Source: Cellulomonas cellasea
Lineage (GTDB): Bacteria; Actinomycetota; Actinomycetes; Actinomycetales; Cellulomonadaceae
Assembly (NCBI RefSeq): GCF_030372105.1
Contig: NZ_JAUDBQ010000008.1
Location: 1 to 64,000 of the forward strand
Reading direction: 5' to 3'
Length of the DNA stretch: 64,000 bases
The first letter of the stretch is position 1, and each line of letters starts with the position of its first letter. Below, piece by piece: positions 53,678 to 63,440 of the stretch. The translations under genes and the position numbers were made by a program. The notes under the pieces are model-generated. The model ran no database searches, was not told the DNA's origin, and saw nothing but the letters and a program-made list of their open reading frames with translations.

Positions 53678-55453
53678 GTGAAGCCCCTCGACCCGAGGCT
53701 GCTACGCCACGCGCGCGCTGCCCGGCAGTACGTCGCCCTCACCGTCGTGCTCGGCCTGGCCGTCGCGGCGCTGGTCATCGCCCAGGCGCTGCTGCTCGGC
53801 CACGGGCTGGGCTCGGCTGTGCAGGACGGCGCGGACCTCGGCGACCTGGGCCCGCTGATCGGCTGGCTCGTGGTCGTCGTGGCCGCGCGCGCGCTCGTGA
53901 CGGGCGCGCAGGAGCGGTACGCCCACCGGGCCGCGACCCGCGCGATCGGCGAGCTGCGCGCGCAGGTCGTGGAGCGGGCGACGGCACTGGGCCCGCGCTG
54001 GCTGGCCGGCGGCGAGGGCCCCCGGGTCGTGACGCTGGTGACGCGCGGGCTGGAGAACCTCGAGCCGTACTTCGTCAGGTACCTCCCCCAGCTCGTGCTC
54101 GCAGCGACCGTCACGCCGGCCACCCTGCTGGTGGTGCTGGGCCTGGACTGGATCTCCGCGGCGATCATCGCGGGCACCATCCCGCTGGTGCCGATCTTCA
54201 TGACGCTCGTCGGACGGCTGACGCAGGGACGCTCCGAGCGCGGCCTGCGCGTCATGCAGCGCCTCGGCTCCCAGGTGCTCGACCTGCTCGCCGGGCTGCC
54301 CACGCTGCGCGGGTTCGGGCGTGAGCGGGGCGCCACGCGCCGGGTGCGCGAGCTCGGCCAGGCGCACCGCCGGGCGACGATGGGCACGCTGCGCGTCGCG
54401 TTCCTGTCCGGGATGGTGCTCGAGCTGCTCACCACGCTCGCGGTGGCCCTGGTGGCCGTCGCCATCGGGATGCGGCTGGTCTACGGCCAGATCGACCTCG
54501 TCACCGGGCTGACGGTGCTGGTGCTCGCGCCCGAGGTGTACCTGCCGCTGCGCCAGGTCGGCGCCCACTTCCACGCCTCCACCGACGGGGTCGCCGCCGC
54601 GGAGCAGGTCTTCGAGGTGCTCGAGACCCCGCTCCCCGAGCAGGGCTCGCTGCCGTGCCCGGACCTGCGCACGGCCACCCTCAGGCTGCGGGACGTCAGC
54701 GTGCGGGCGCCCGGGCGCGACGTGCTGGCGCCCGCCCGGCTCGACCTCGAGCTGCGCCCCGGGCAGGTGCTCGCCCTGACGGGCGCCTCCGGCGGCGGCA
54801 AGACGACAGCCGTGTCCGTGCTGCTCGGGCTGCTCAGGCCCGACACAGGCACTGTGGACGTCCTGCCCGCGAACGGCGCCGCGGTCCCGCTCGCCGACAT
54901 CGACCCCCAGGGCTACTGGTCGCAGGTGTCCTGGCTGCCGCAGCGCCCCGTGCTGGAGCCGGGGACGATCGACTCCGTGGTGGCTGGCTCGGGATCCGCG
55001 ACGCGGGGGCAACCCGTGGACGCCGCCCAGCGGGATGAGGCCGCTGCCCTCACCGGCCTGGACGCGGTGGTGGCCGCGCTGCCCGCCGGGTGGCAGACGC
55101 CGCTGGGCCGTGGCGGCGCCGGTCTCTCCGTCGGCCAGCGCCAGCGCGTGGCGCTGACGCGCGCGCTGCTCTCCGACGCGCCGCTAGTGGTGCTCGACGA
55201 GCCGACCGCGCACCTGGACGCGGCGTCGGAGGAGGTCGTGCTCCGCACCGTCGAGGCGCTGCGCGGCGAGGGCCGCACAGTGCTGCTCGTCGCCCACCGC
55301 GCGACGCTGATCGCGCTGGCCGACCAGGTGGTGGAGGTCCACTCCGCCGACCTTCCCGACGCGCCCGCCGACGACGACGCCGCGACTGCGACTGCCTCCG
55401 TGGCGACGGCAGCGGCGACCCGATCCGACGTCGACGTGGAGGCTCCCCGATGA
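53678..55453 (+). CDS. cydD: Thiol reductant ABC exporter subunit CydD
   Basis: 591 aa half-transporter. Six membrane helices in residues 1-300 are followed by the ATPase domain: Walker A GASGGGKTTAV, signature LSVGQRQRVAL and Walker B VLDEPTAHLD. CydDC exports thiols to the outside, needed for assembly of the bd oxidase. GTG 53678 is 13 bases after the cydB stop. The stop overlaps the next start (ATGA). Confidence 0.95.
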   Translation: MKPLDPRLLRHARAARQYVALTVVLGLAVAALVIAQALLLGHGLGSAVQDGADLGDLGPLIGWLVVVVAARALVTGAQERYAHRAATRAIGELRAQVVERATALGPRWLAGGEGPRVVTLVTRGLENLEPYFVRYLPQLVLAATVTPATLLVVLGLDWISAAIIAGTIPLVPIFMTLVGRLTQGRSERGLRVMQRLGSQVLDLLAGLPTLRGFGRERGATRRVRELGQAHRRATMGTLRVAFLSGMVLELLTTLAVALVAVAIGMRLVYGQIDLVTGLTVLVLAPEVYLPLRQVGAHFHASTDGVAAAEQVFEVLETPLPEQGSLPCPDLRTATLRLRDVSVRAPGRDVLAPARLDLELRPGQVLALTGASGGGKTTAVSVLLGLLRPDTGTVDVLPANGAAVPLADIDPQGYWSQVSWLPQRPVLEPGTIDSVVAGSGSATRGQPVDAAQRDEAAALTGLDAVVAALPAGWQTPLGRGGAGLSVGQRQRVALTRALLSDAPLVVLDEPTAHLDAASEEVVLRTVEALRGEGRTVLLVAHRATLIALADQVVEVHSADLPDAPADDDAATATASVATAAATRSDVDVEAPR

Positions 55454-57363
55454 CCGCCACGACGCCGAAGCCCGTGACCCTCGCGCACCCCGGGCCCACC
55501 GAGGCCGCCACCACCGTCCGGCTCCCCCGGCAGGGCAGGCTCGCCCGCCGCCTCTCCCGGAGCCACGACCCGTTGTGGCGTGCCGTGGCGCTGCTCGACG
55601 TGCGCCCGACCCGCGTGGCCCTGGCCGTGCTGCTCGGCGTGCTGAGCCTCGGCTCGGCCGTCGCCCTCGCCGCGGTGTCCGCGTGGCTGATCGCCCGCGC
55701 GTCGCAGATGCCCCCGGTGCTGACGCTGTCCATCGCCACCGTCGGCGTGCGGACCTTCGGCATCGGGCGCGGGGTGTTCCGCTACGTCGAACGCCTCACC
55801 TCGCATGACGTGGCCCTGCGCGGCATGGCCAACCTCCGCACCGCGCTGTACCAACAGCTCGCGGTGGGACGCCCCGAGGCGACGCTCCGCCTGCGGCGCG
55901 GCGACCTGCTGACCCGGGTCGGCGCGGATGTCGACGCGGTGGGCGATGCCGTGGTGCGCGGCCTGCTGCCCATCGCCGTGGCGGTGGTGCTGGGCCTGGG
56001 CACCACCGTGGCGATGGGCTTGTTCCTCCCGGCGGCCGGGCTGAGCCTCGCGGCATGCCTGCTGCTCGCCGGCGTGGTGGCGCCGTGGCTCGCCGCGCGC
56101 GCGGCCCGCACCACCGAGCAGCGCGCCGCCAGCGCCCGGGCGACCCTGTCGACGGTGGCGCTCGGCCTGCTGGACGACGCCGGCCCGCTCACGGTGCAGG
56201 GCCGCACCCCCCACGAGCTGGCGGCGCTGCGCGAGGCGGACCGCGAGCTCGCGTCCGCCGCCGACGCCGGCGCCCGCCCCGCGGCCCTCGGGGCGCTGCT
56301 CGGCTCGCTCGCCACGGGTGTGGCGACGTTGGCCGCGCTGGTGCTCGGCGTGCCCGCCGTCCACGCCGGGGTGCTGACACACGTGGAGCTGGCCGTCATC
56401 GTGCTGACCCCGCTGGCCTCCTTCGAGGCCGTCAGCGTGCTGCCCGCCGCGGCCATCCAGCTCCAGCGCTCGCGCGCGGCCGCCCGGCGCATCATGTCGC
56501 TGCTCGACGAGGCGGCGCCGGACGCCACCGTGGCCCCCCGCCCGGGTGTCCCGCCCATCGAGCAACCCGCCGCGGAGCAGCCAGCCGCCCGCCAGCACTC
56601 CGCCGCCCTCCCGCACGTCGGGACCTCCTCCTTGCGCGCACGCGGGCTGTCCTGCGGCTGGCCCGGGCGGAGCCCCGTCATCGAGGGGCTGGACCTCGAC
56701 GTGCGCCCCGGCCGCTCGATCGCCGTGGTCGGCCCGAGCGGGGCCGGAAAGACGACGCTGCTACTCACCCTCGCAGGCCTGATCCCCGCACGGGCGGGCG
56801 ACCTCGACGTGGACGGCACGCCGATCAGCGCCCTGGACCACGAGGCGGTCGCACGCCACGTCGTCCTCACGTCGGAGGACGCGCACGTCTTCGAGACCTC
56901 CGTCCTGGAGAACCTGCGGGTCGCGCGCGGCGACGTCACCCCCGACGAGGCAGTCGGCGCGCTCGAGCGCGCCGGGTTGGGCCCATGGCTCGCGGCGCTG
57001 CCCGACGGCGTGGACACCGAGCTCGGCCCCGACGCGCAGAGCGTCTCCGGGGGCGAGCGCCGCAGGCTCCTGCTGGCCCGGGCGCTGCTGTCCCCCGCGC
57101 CGCTGCTGCTGGTGGACGAGCCAGCAGAGCACCTCGACTCGGCCACCGCCGACCGCCTCGTGCGGGACCTGCTCTCCCAGGGGTCCGAGCGCGGCGTGGT
57201 GCTGGTCACACATCGCCTCTCCCCGCTCGACTCCGCCGACGAGATCGTGGTGGTTGACGGGGGACGCGTGACGGGACGCGGCAGTCACGCGGCGCTGCTC
57301 GCCTCCCACCCGGGCTACCGTGAGGGCTTCGCACGAGAGCACGAGGCACCGGAGGAACGATGA
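55450..57363 (+). CDS. cydC: Thiol reductant ABC exporter subunit CydC
   Basis: 637 aa half-transporter. The membrane part has TRVALAVLLGVLSLGSAVALAAVSAWLIARASQMPPVLTL and the RYVERLTSHDVALR segment typical of CydC. The ATPase part has GPSGAGKTTLL, signature VSGGERRRL and LLVDEPAEHLD. A Pro/Ala-rich insertion lies between the halves (about residues 365-390). It forms the heterodimer with CydD. Overlaps cydD and the following kinase gene. Confidence 0.95.
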   Translation: MTATTPKPVTLAHPGPTEAATTVRLPRQGRLARRLSRSHDPLWRAVALLDVRPTRVALAVLLGVLSLGSAVALAAVSAWLIARASQMPPVLTLSIATVGVRTFGIGRGVFRYVERLTSHDVALRGMANLRTALYQQLAVGRPEATLRLRRGDLLTRVGADVDAVGDAVVRGLLPIAVAVVLGLGTTVAMGLFLPAAGLSLAACLLLAGVVAPWLAARAARTTEQRAASARATLSTVALGLLDDAGPLTVQGRTPHELAALREADRELASAADAGARPAALGALLGSLATGVATLAALVLGVPAVHAGVLTHVELAVIVLTPLASFEAVSVLPAAAIQLQRSRAAARRIMSLLDEAAPDATVAPRPGVPPIEQPAAEQPAARQHSAALPHVGTSSLRARGLSCGWPGRSPVIEGLDLDVRPGRSIAVVGPSGAGKTTLLLTLAGLIPARAGDLDVDGTPISALDHEAVARHVVLTSEDAHVFETSVLENLRVARGDVTPDEAVGALERAGLGPWLAALPDGVDTELGPDAQSVSGGERRRLLLARALLSPAPLLLVDEPAEHLDSATADRLVRDLLSQGSERGVVLVTHRLSPLDSADEIVVVDGGRVTGRGSHAALLASHPGYREGFAREHEAPEER

Positions 57364-59063
57364 CCGACCGCCCGACCAGCGGTGGCGCCACAGTCGACGA
57401 GCCATCGACCGGCGACGGTCTGACCGAATTGCTCAACGCCGTCCTGTCTGTCGCCAGCGACCTGGACCTGACGGGCGTGCTCGAGCGGTTCGTGCACCTC
57501 AGCGCGGACCTCACCGGCGCCCCCTACGGCGCGATCAACGTGCTCGACAAGCGCGGCGCCTCGACGACGTTCGTGCAGACCGGCGTGCCCGCGGCCATCG
57601 CGGCGATGCTCGGCCACCCTCCGCACAAGATCGGCGTGCTCAGCCGGATCCCCGCCGACGGCGTGCTCCTGCTCGACGACCTCACGCAGCACCCGGCATT
57701 CGAGGGCTTCCCCGCCGGGCATCCCCCGATGGGCTCGTTCCTGGGCGCCGCCGTTCGCGTGCGCGACCAGGTGTACGGCTACCTCTACCTGTCCGACAAG
57801 CCGGGCGGCTTCACGGAGCACGACGCGTCGGTGGTCGTCGCGCTGGCCGCCGCCGCGGGTGTCGCCGTCGCCAACGCGCAGCTCTACACCGAGGCCGCCC
57901 GCCGCGAGCACTGGCTGCGCGCCGGCCAGGACATCACCACGATGCTGCTGTCCGGCGTCGACGAGGAGGACGCGCTCGCCCACATCGCGGCCACGGCCCG
58001 TGATGTCGCAGACGCCGACACCGCCGCGCTCGCACTGCCCGGCATGGGCGGCGAGCTCATGATCGAGCTGGCCGACGGCCACAACGCGGACAGCCTCATC
58101 GGCGAGGTGATGCCGCGCGACGGCCGCTCGTGGTCGGTGATGACCGAGGGCCGCGGCCTGCTCGTCGAGTCCCTGTCGAAGTCCCGCGTCGTGCGCGTGG
58201 TGCCCATGCGGGCATTCGGGCCGGCCCTCTTCGCCCCGCTGCAGACCTCGGGCCGCGGCGTCGGCGTCCTCATCCTGCTGCGCCGCATCGGCAGCCCCGC
58301 GTTCGACCCGAGCGACCTGGTGACCGCCGAGTCGTTCGCGTCCCAGGCCGCCCTGGCCTTCGTCCTCGCCGAGGCGCGGCATGCGCAGGACGTCGCCGCG
58401 CTGCTCGACGAGCGGGAGCGCATCGCCCGCGACTTGCACGACCTCGCCATCCAGCAGCTCTTCGCCACCGGCATGCAGCTCGAGACGGTGCGCCGTCGCG
58501 CGGCCCGCGGCGTCGACCCCAGCGAGCTCACGAGCATCGTCGAGGAGGCGCTGGACAACGTCGACGGCTCAGTGCGCCAGATCCGGCAGATCGTCTACGC
58601 GCTGCGCGACCCCGACGCCGCCACGGGCCTGGTCGAGCGGCTGCGCCGGGAGGCCAGCCTGGCCCGCACCGGCCTGGGCTTCGCGCCGTCGCTGGTGGTC
58701 TCGCTGGACGACGCGACGGTGCCGGACGGCGACTACCTGGAGGCCGACCAGCTCGACGCGCGCGTGGGCGCCGACCTCACCGACGACGTCGTCGCGGTGG
58801 TGCGCGAGGGCCTGGCGAACGCGGCACGGCACGCGCACGCCTCGGGCGTCACCGTGCGGGTGTCGGTGCGCGGAGCCGGGCCCACCGGCACGGTGCTGGT
58901 CGAGGTGGAGGACGACGGCTCCGGCCTGCCGCCCGTGCGCGACAGGCGATCCGGCACCGGCAACCTGGCGGCCCGCGCGCGGCAGCACGGCGGGTCCTTC
59001 AGCCTGGGCGTCTCGCCGAGCGGCGACGGCACCCTGCTGAGCTGGTCAGCCCCGCTGGGCTGA
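57360..59063 (+). CDS. GAF-domain sensor histidine kinase, DevS/DosT-like
   Basis: 567 aa, soluble. Two GAF domains (about residues 20-190 and 205-345) precede a HisKA_3 helix with the phospho-His360 in RIARDLHDLAIQQLFATGMQLETV. The HATPase domain has GLANAARHAHA and VEDDGSGLPP. GAF-1 contains the segment FPAGHPPMGSFLGAAVRVRDQVYGYLYLSDK, very like the haem-binding GAF of mycobacterial DevS/DosT; a His in HPPM (121) lies near the likely haem region. Start overlaps the cydC stop (ATGA), tying an oxygen or redox sensor to the bd oxidase genes. Confidence 0.9.
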   Translation: MTDRPTSGGATVDEPSTGDGLTELLNAVLSVASDLDLTGVLERFVHLSADLTGAPYGAINVLDKRGASTTFVQTGVPAAIAAMLGHPPHKIGVLSRIPADGVLLLDDLTQHPAFEGFPAGHPPMGSFLGAAVRVRDQVYGYLYLSDKPGGFTEHDASVVVALAAAAGVAVANAQLYTEAARREHWLRAGQDITTMLLSGVDEEDALAHIAATARDVADADTAALALPGMGGELMIELADGHNADSLIGEVMPRDGRSWSVMTEGRGLLVESLSKSRVVRVVPMRAFGPALFAPLQTSGRGVGVLILLRRIGSPAFDPSDLVTAESFASQAALAFVLAEARHAQDVAALLDERERIARDLHDLAIQQLFATGMQLETVRRRAARGVDPSELTSIVEEALDNVDGSVRQIRQIVYALRDPDAATGLVERLRREASLARTGLGFAPSLVVSLDDATVPDGDYLEADQLDARVGADLTDDVVAVVREGLANAARHAHASGVTVRVSVRGAGPTGTVLVEVEDDGSGLPPVRDRRSGTGNLAARARQHGGSFSLGVSPSGDGTLLSWSAPLG

Positions 59064-59078
59064 CCAGCCCCGACGGGC

Positions 59079-59759
59079 TCAGCGACCGGTCTCGGCGCGC
59101 CAACCGCTGTGCTTGCGGGCCGAGACCCACGCCGCGACCTGGGTCCGGCGCTGCAGGCCCATCTTGGCGAGCAGCGACGTGATGTGGTTCTTGACGGTCT
59201 TCTCCGCGACGCCGAGCCGCTCGGCGATCTCACGGTTGGACAGGCCCTCGCCGATCAGGTCGAGCACCTTCATCTCGCTCGGTGTGAGGTTCTCCGTCGG
59301 GTCGTCGTGCCCGGCGCGGCGGCGCGTGACGGTCCGCTCGTCGAGCAGCGTCCGGCCGGCAGCCACGGCGCGCACCACCTCGGTGATCTCCGCGCCGCGC
59401 ACGCTCTTGAGCAGGTAGGCCGACGCCCCGGCCTCGAGGGCGGCGGTGAGCGCGTCGTCGTCGTCGAAGGACGTGAGCACGATGGCCCGCGCCTCGGGGT
59501 GGAGCTTGCGGACCGCGGTGATGAGGTCGATGCCGGTGCCGTCGGGCAGCTGCAGGTCGACCAGCAGGATCTGCGGCTGGACCAGCGCGGCACGGCGCAC
59601 GCCGTCGGCGACCGATCCGGCCTCGGCGATCACTGTCATGCCCTCAGCGCGCTCCACGACCTCCGCGATGCCGCGCCGCACGACCTCGTGGTCGTCGACG
59701 ATCATCACGGTGATGGGGCCGCTGCGTTCGGGCTTCGGTGCAGGATTCGTGGGGGGCAC
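59079..59759 (-). CDS. DevR/DosR-like response regulator (NarL family)
   Basis: 226 aa, GTG start. Receiver domain with DDHE at 22-25, phospho-acceptor Asp68 in LLVDLQLPDG, and Lys in YLLKSVRG. The LuxR helix-turn-helix LTPSEMKVLDLIGEGLSNREIAERLGVAEKTVKNHITSLLAKMGLQRRTQVAAW is close to that of mycobacterial DosR. It is convergent with the kinase, 15 bases apart, so it has its own promoter. It probably receives phosphate from that kinase and binds the palindrome upstream of cydA. Confidence 0.88.
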   Translation of the reverse strand: MPPTNPAPKPERSGPITVMIVDDHEVVRRGIAEVVERAEGMTVIAEAGSVADGVRRAALVQPQILLVDLQLPDGTGIDLITAVRKLHPEARAIVLTSFDDDDALTAALEAGASAYLLKSVRGAEITEVVRAVAAGRTLLDERTVTRRRAGHDDPTENLTPSEMKVLDLIGEGLSNREIAERLGVAEKTVKNHITSLLAKMGLQRRTQVAAWVSARKHSGWRAETGR

Positions 59760-59834
59760 ACCTCATCGTATCCAGGGACTCGGGCACAGCCTCGCGAGAC
59801 CCACCGATCGGACCGAGTTCGGCTGGGCCTGCGG

Positions 59835-60761
59835 CTACCAGCGGCCGTTGCGCGGGCGCGGCTGGCAGACCGGGCAGGTGTACGACGACCGGTTCATGAA
59901 GGTGTCGCGTCGCACCAGCGTCCCGCAGCGCGGGCAGGGACGCCCCTCCTGGCCGTAGACCGCCAACGAGCGGTCGAAGTACCCCGACGCCCCGTTCACG
60001 TCGACGTACAGCGCGTCGAAGCTGGTGCCGCCCTGGGCGAGCGCCTCCCGCATCACCTCGGTGGCGCCGTCCAGGGCCCGCTCCACCTCCGCCCGGCGCA
60101 GGGTGTCGGTGGGCCTGGCGTAGTGCAGCCTGGCGCGCCACAGGCCCTCATCGGCGTAGATGTTGCCCACTCCGGAGGCGAGCGTCTGGTCGAGCAGCGC
60201 ACGCTTGAGGCCCGTCTTGCGCTGCCGGATCCGGGCCACGAGGGCCTCCCGGTCGAGGGCCGGGTCGAGCAAGTCGCGCCCGATGTGCGCCACCGGCTCG
60301 GGCACGAGCGGCAGCGGCGACCCGGTCCCGCCAGGGGCGCCGTCGGGGGTGGGCGCCAGCTCGGCCACCGACAGGTGCCCGAAGGTCCGCTGGTCGACGA
60401 AGTCCAGGGCGCCGCCGTCGTCCAGCCACAGCCGCACGCGCAGATGCGGATGCGGCTCGGCGGCGGCGGCGTCGGCAGCGGTGCTGCGCACCAGGAGCTG
60501 CCCGCTCATGCCCAGGTGCGCCATCAGGGCGGCGTCGGGCAGCTCGGTGTCCGGCGCGTCCAACAGCAGCCACAGGAACTTGCCCCGGCGTGCCGCGGCG
60601 TCGAGGCGTCGGCCCCGGAGCCGTCCGGCGAAGTCGAGCGGTCCGCCCTCGTGCCGGCGCACGCTGTAGTCGCGCCGCACCTCGACGTCGGCGATGGCGC
60701 GCCCGATCACATGGCGCTCGAGCCCGTCCCTGACGGTCTCGACCTCAGGCAGCTCCGGCAT
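59835..60761 (-). CDS. mutM: Formamidopyrimidine-DNA glycosylase
   Basis: 308 aa. The N-terminal catalytic [10 protein letters not shown] (Pro2 nucleophile), the Lys-containing GKFLWLLL, the helix-two-turn-helix region [26 protein letters not shown], and the C-terminal zinc finger [13 protein letters not shown]...YTCPVCQ are intact. It removes 8-oxoguanine from DNA. Follows rnc by 12 bases. Confidence 0.97.
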   Translation of the reverse strand: MPELPEVETVRDGLERHVIGRAIADVEVRRDYSVRRHEGGPLDFAGRLRGRRLDAAARRGKFLWLLLDAPDTELPDAALMAHLGMSGQLLVRSTAADAAAAEPHPHLRVRLWLDDGGALDFVDQRTFGHLSVAELAPTPDGAPGGTGSPLPLVPEPVAHIGRDLLDPALDREALVARIRQRKTGLKRALLDQTLASGVGNIYADEGLWRARLHYARPTDTLRRAEVERALDGATEVMREALAQGGTSFDALYVDVNGASGYFDRSLAVYGQEGRPCPRCGTLVRRDTFMNRSSYTCPVCQPRPRNGRW

Positions 60762-60773
60762 GCCTGGCCCGGC

Positions 60774-61481
60774 TCAAGCCGAGGGGGCCGTGGAGCGTGG
60801 CAACGCCTCGAGGGCGCCGTAGGCGTTCGCGGCGGCCTCCTGCTCGGCGAGCTTCTTCGCCGGGCCGGTGCCGGTCCCCCGCGCCTCCCCGCCGACGATG
60901 GCGCGCGCGGTGAACGTGCGCGCGTGGTCGGGGCCCTCGCCCACCACCTCGTAGACCGGGGCGCCCAGGCCCAGCTCCGCGGCGAGCTCCTGCAGGCTGG
61001 TCTTCCAGTCGAGCCCGGCGCCCAGATCGGCCGCCGCAGTGAGCGTGGCCCCGACGAGGCGCAACACCACGCCGCGGGCCTCCTCCAGCCCGTGGGCGAG
61101 GTAAACGGCGCCGAACAGCGCCTCGAGCGTGTCCGACAGGATCGAGTCCTTGTCGTTGCCCCCGGTCGCGAGCTCGCCCTTGCCGAGCAGCACGTAGGAC
61201 CCGAGGTCGAGCTCGCGGGCGACGGAGGCCAGCGCGCGCTGCGAGACCGTGGCGGCGCGCATCTTCGCCAGCTCGCCCTCGGACAGCCCCGGGTGCGTGC
61301 GGTACAGCGTCTCGGTCACGACGAGCCCCAGCACCGTGTCGCCGAGGAACTCCAGGCGCTCGTTGGTCGGGATGCCGCCCGCCTCATGGGCGAAGGACCT
61401 GTGTGTGAGGGACAGCACAAGAAGCTCGGGGTCCAGCTGGACCCCGAGCTTCTCGATGAGCTGTGTGGCCGCGTCGCTCAT
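60774..61481 (-). CDS. rnc: Ribonuclease III
   Basis: 235 aa. The signature [15 protein letters not shown] and the acidic [15 protein letters not shown] form the active site. A C-terminal double-stranded-RNA-binding domain runs from about [13 protein letters not shown] to [16 protein letters not shown]. It processes rRNA and other structured RNA. 61 bases after rpmF. Confidence 0.97.
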   Translation of the reverse strand: MSDAATQLIEKLGVQLDPELLVLSLTHRSFAHEAGGIPTNERLEFLGDTVLGLVVTETLYRTHPGLSEGELAKMRAATVSQRALASVARELDLGSYVLLGKGELATGGNDKDSILSDTLEALFGAVYLAHGLEEARGVVLRLVGATLTAAADLGAGLDWKTSLQELAAELGLGAPVYEVVGEGPDHARTFTARAIVGGEARGTGTGPAKKLAEQEAAANAYGALEALPRSTAPSA

Positions 61482-61542
61482 GACCAGGTCAATGGACGGC
61501 GCGTGCGCAGCATGGTGATGCCTCTCAACGGTCGGAAGACCG

Positions 61543-61740
61543 TCAGCGTGCCTCGTGCTCGGTGCGGACCGCCTCGGCGTAGCGACGGTTGTTGTACGCG
61601 CCGCACGACGGGCAGGCGATGTGCGGCTGCTTGTCGGCCTTGCACTGGGGGCAGGTCATGAGCGTCGTGGCAGTGGTCTTCCACTGCGACCGACGCGCAC
61701 GGGTGTTGCTGCGCGACATCTTGCGCTTCGGAACAGCCAC
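61543..61740 (-). CDS. rpmF: 50S ribosomal protein L32
   Basis: 65 aa, GTG start with an AGAGAG-type site upstream. It begins [21 protein letters not shown] and has the zinc-binding pairs CPQC and CPSC. The start lies two bases after the yceD stop, the classical yceD-rpmF pair. Confidence 0.97.
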   Translation of the reverse strand: MAVPKRKMSRSNTRARRSQWKTTATTLMTCPQCKADKQPHIACPSCGAYNNRRYAEAVRTEHEAR

Positions 61741-61742
61741 GG

Positions 61743-62339
61743 CTAGCTCTCTTTCGTCTCGTCGAACGTGCCCTGGAGGCGCCCGAGGGCGGCCCACCGA
61801 GGGTCAAGGATCTCATGCGTGTGGTCCGGGTCGTCCGCCAGGCGTGCTCCACACTCGGAGCACAGGCCCGGGCAGTCGGGTCCGCAGAGCGGTTGAAAGG
61901 GTAGCGCAGGCACCACCGTGTCCCGAATCGCGGGCTCGATGTCGATCAAGTCGCCCTCGAGCTCGCGCACGTCCTCCTCGTCGTCGCCGTCCTCGACCGC
62001 GACCGCCGCACGCTCAGGGTAGACGTACAACTCCTGGAACGGGACGTCGAAGTCCTCGACGACCTCCTCCAGGCAGCGCACGCACTCCCCCACCGCACGG
62101 CCGCGGACGGATCCGGTGACCAGGACCCCCTCCATCACAGCCTCGAGCCGGACATCCAGCTCCAGGTCGCTCCCGACAGGGACGCCGATCACCTCGGTGC
62201 CGAGATCCTCTGGGGCGGGCACCGTCCGCTGCACGGTCCGCATCGATCCCGGACGTCGTCCGAGCTCATGGGTGTCGAGCACGAAGGGCGAGCGGGGATC
62301 GAGGTGTGTCGCGCGCTGCACGGTCCAGGTTCCCGTCAT
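61743..62339 (-). CDS. yceD: DUF177 / YceD family protein
   Basis: 198 aa. Family features are the strand VTGSVRGRAVGECVRCLEEV and the C-terminal cysteine motif CGPDCPGLCSECGARL. YceD proteins are linked to 23S rRNA maturation in several bacteria. Position before rpmF is conserved. The middle acidic region EDGDDEEDV is longer than usual. Confidence 0.92.
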   Translation of the reverse strand: MTGTWTVQRATHLDPRSPFVLDTHELGRRPGSMRTVQRTVPAPEDLGTEVIGVPVGSDLELDVRLEAVMEGVLVTGSVRGRAVGECVRCLEEVVEDFDVPFQELYVYPERAAVAVEDGDDEEDVRELEGDLIDIEPAIRDTVVPALPFQPLCGPDCPGLCSECGARLADDPDHTHEILDPRWAALGRLQGTFDETKES

Positions 62340-62423
62340 AGAGGTGTCTCGGTCCGCACGATGACCGGCAGGACCAAAGAAGAATCCTACGGCACCGCGG
62401 GCCGCGCCCCAAACCGGCGCGGG

Positions 62424-62933
62424 CTAGCCGTCGGAGCCGGCCAGGCGCCCCGCGAGCTTCGCCCTCCCCGCCTGGACCTGGCTGAGCACCTTGCCGAGGT
62501 CGATCTCGAAGTCGGCGAGCCGCCGGTCGCAGTAGTCGTCAGCGTCCCGGCGCAGGCCCTCGGCAGTGCGCTCGGCCTCGGCGATCAGCTCCGCGGCGCG
62601 GGCGCGGGCCTGCTCGACGACCTCCTCGCGCTCCACCAGGCGGGCGGCTTGCGCGCGGGCCTCGCGGAGCATGACGTCGGCGGAGGCCTGCGCGGCCTCC
62701 CGGGCGGCGTCGGCGTCCGCCAGCACCGCGTCGGCCTGCACGAGCTGCGTGGGCAGCGCGTCCAGCGCCTGGGAGACCAGGTCGAGCAGCTCGGCGCGGT
62801 TCACCAGCACCGAGGACGACATCGGCATCGCGCGCGCCGTCTCGATGGAGGCCGCGAGCGCCTCGAGTATCCCCGTCAGCCCCTCGGGCTGGGTCCGGTC
62901 CTCGGCGCCGTTGTGGGCGTCTGCCGTCGTCAT
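62424..62933 (-). CDS. Coiled-coil protein like the septation protein SepIVA (Rv2927c)
   Basis: 169 aa. The N-terminus LTGILEALAASIETARAMPMSSSVLVNRAELLDLVSQALDALP is close to the start of mycobacterial SepIVA, and the gene is in the same place (between coaD and yceD). A long Ala/Glu/Arg coiled coil follows (about 65-130) and the end DYCDRRLADFEIDLGKVLSQVQAGRAKL also matches. SepIVA is a DivIVA-like factor for septation and cell-envelope growth. This copy has a shorter coiled coil than the mycobacterial one. The start overlaps the coaD stop. Confidence 0.8.
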   Translation of the reverse strand: MTTADAHNGAEDRTQPEGLTGILEALAASIETARAMPMSSSVLVNRAELLDLVSQALDALPTQLVQADAVLADADAAREAAQASADVMLREARAQAARLVEREEVVEQARARAAELIAEAERTAEGLRRDADDYCDRRLADFEIDLGKVLSQVQAGRAKLAGRLAGSDG

Positions 62934-63430
62934 GTGCTGCCTCCCCCCGCCGGGCGTGCGCCCAGCGCGTCGCGGACCGCCTGGGACACGCCAGGCGGCA
63001 CCAGGTCGTCGATCTCCCCCCCGAACCGGGCCACGTCCTTGACCAGCGAGGACGCGATGTGGGCGAGGGCGGTGTCGCCGATGACGAACACCGTCTCCAC
63101 CCCGGTCAGGTGGCGGTTCATGAGGGCCATCGGGGCCTCGGCGTCGAAGTCGGCGCCACCCCGCAGCCCTTTGACCACAGCCACGGCGCCCACCTCGCGC
63201 ACGAAGTCGGCCAACAGGCCGGGGATCACCTCGACGCGCACCCCGTCGAGGCCGTCGAGGGCCGCGCGTGCCAGCTCGACGCGCACGTCGGCCGGCAGCA
63301 GCGCCTTCTTGGACGAGTTCTGGGCGACGCCGACCACCACCTCGTCGAAGAGGCTGTGGGCCCGGCGCACCACGTCCAGGTGGCCGAGGGTGATCGGGTC
63401 GAAGGATCCCGGGCAGACGGCTGTGGTCAC
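62930..63430 (-). CDS. coaD: Phosphopantetheine adenylyltransferase
   Basis: 166 aa, GTG start. The nucleotidyltransferase motif VCPGSFDPITLGHLDVV, the KGLRGG segment and the second motif MNRHLTG and IASSLVKDVARFGG are all typical. It makes dephospho-CoA. Ten bases after rsmD. Confidence 0.96.
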   Translation of the reverse strand: MTTAVCPGSFDPITLGHLDVVRRAHSLFDEVVVGVAQNSSKKALLPADVRVELARAALDGLDGVRVEVIPGLLADFVREVGAVAVVKGLRGGADFDAEAPMALMNRHLTGVETVFVIGDTALAHIASSLVKDVARFGGEIDDLVPPGVSQAVRDALGARPAGGGST

Positions 63431-63440
63431 GGATGCCAAC

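Noticed and set aside
59750-59800. Second DosR-like site upstream of the DevR-like gene
   Set aside because: Only a half-site GGGACT is present, without the inverted partner.
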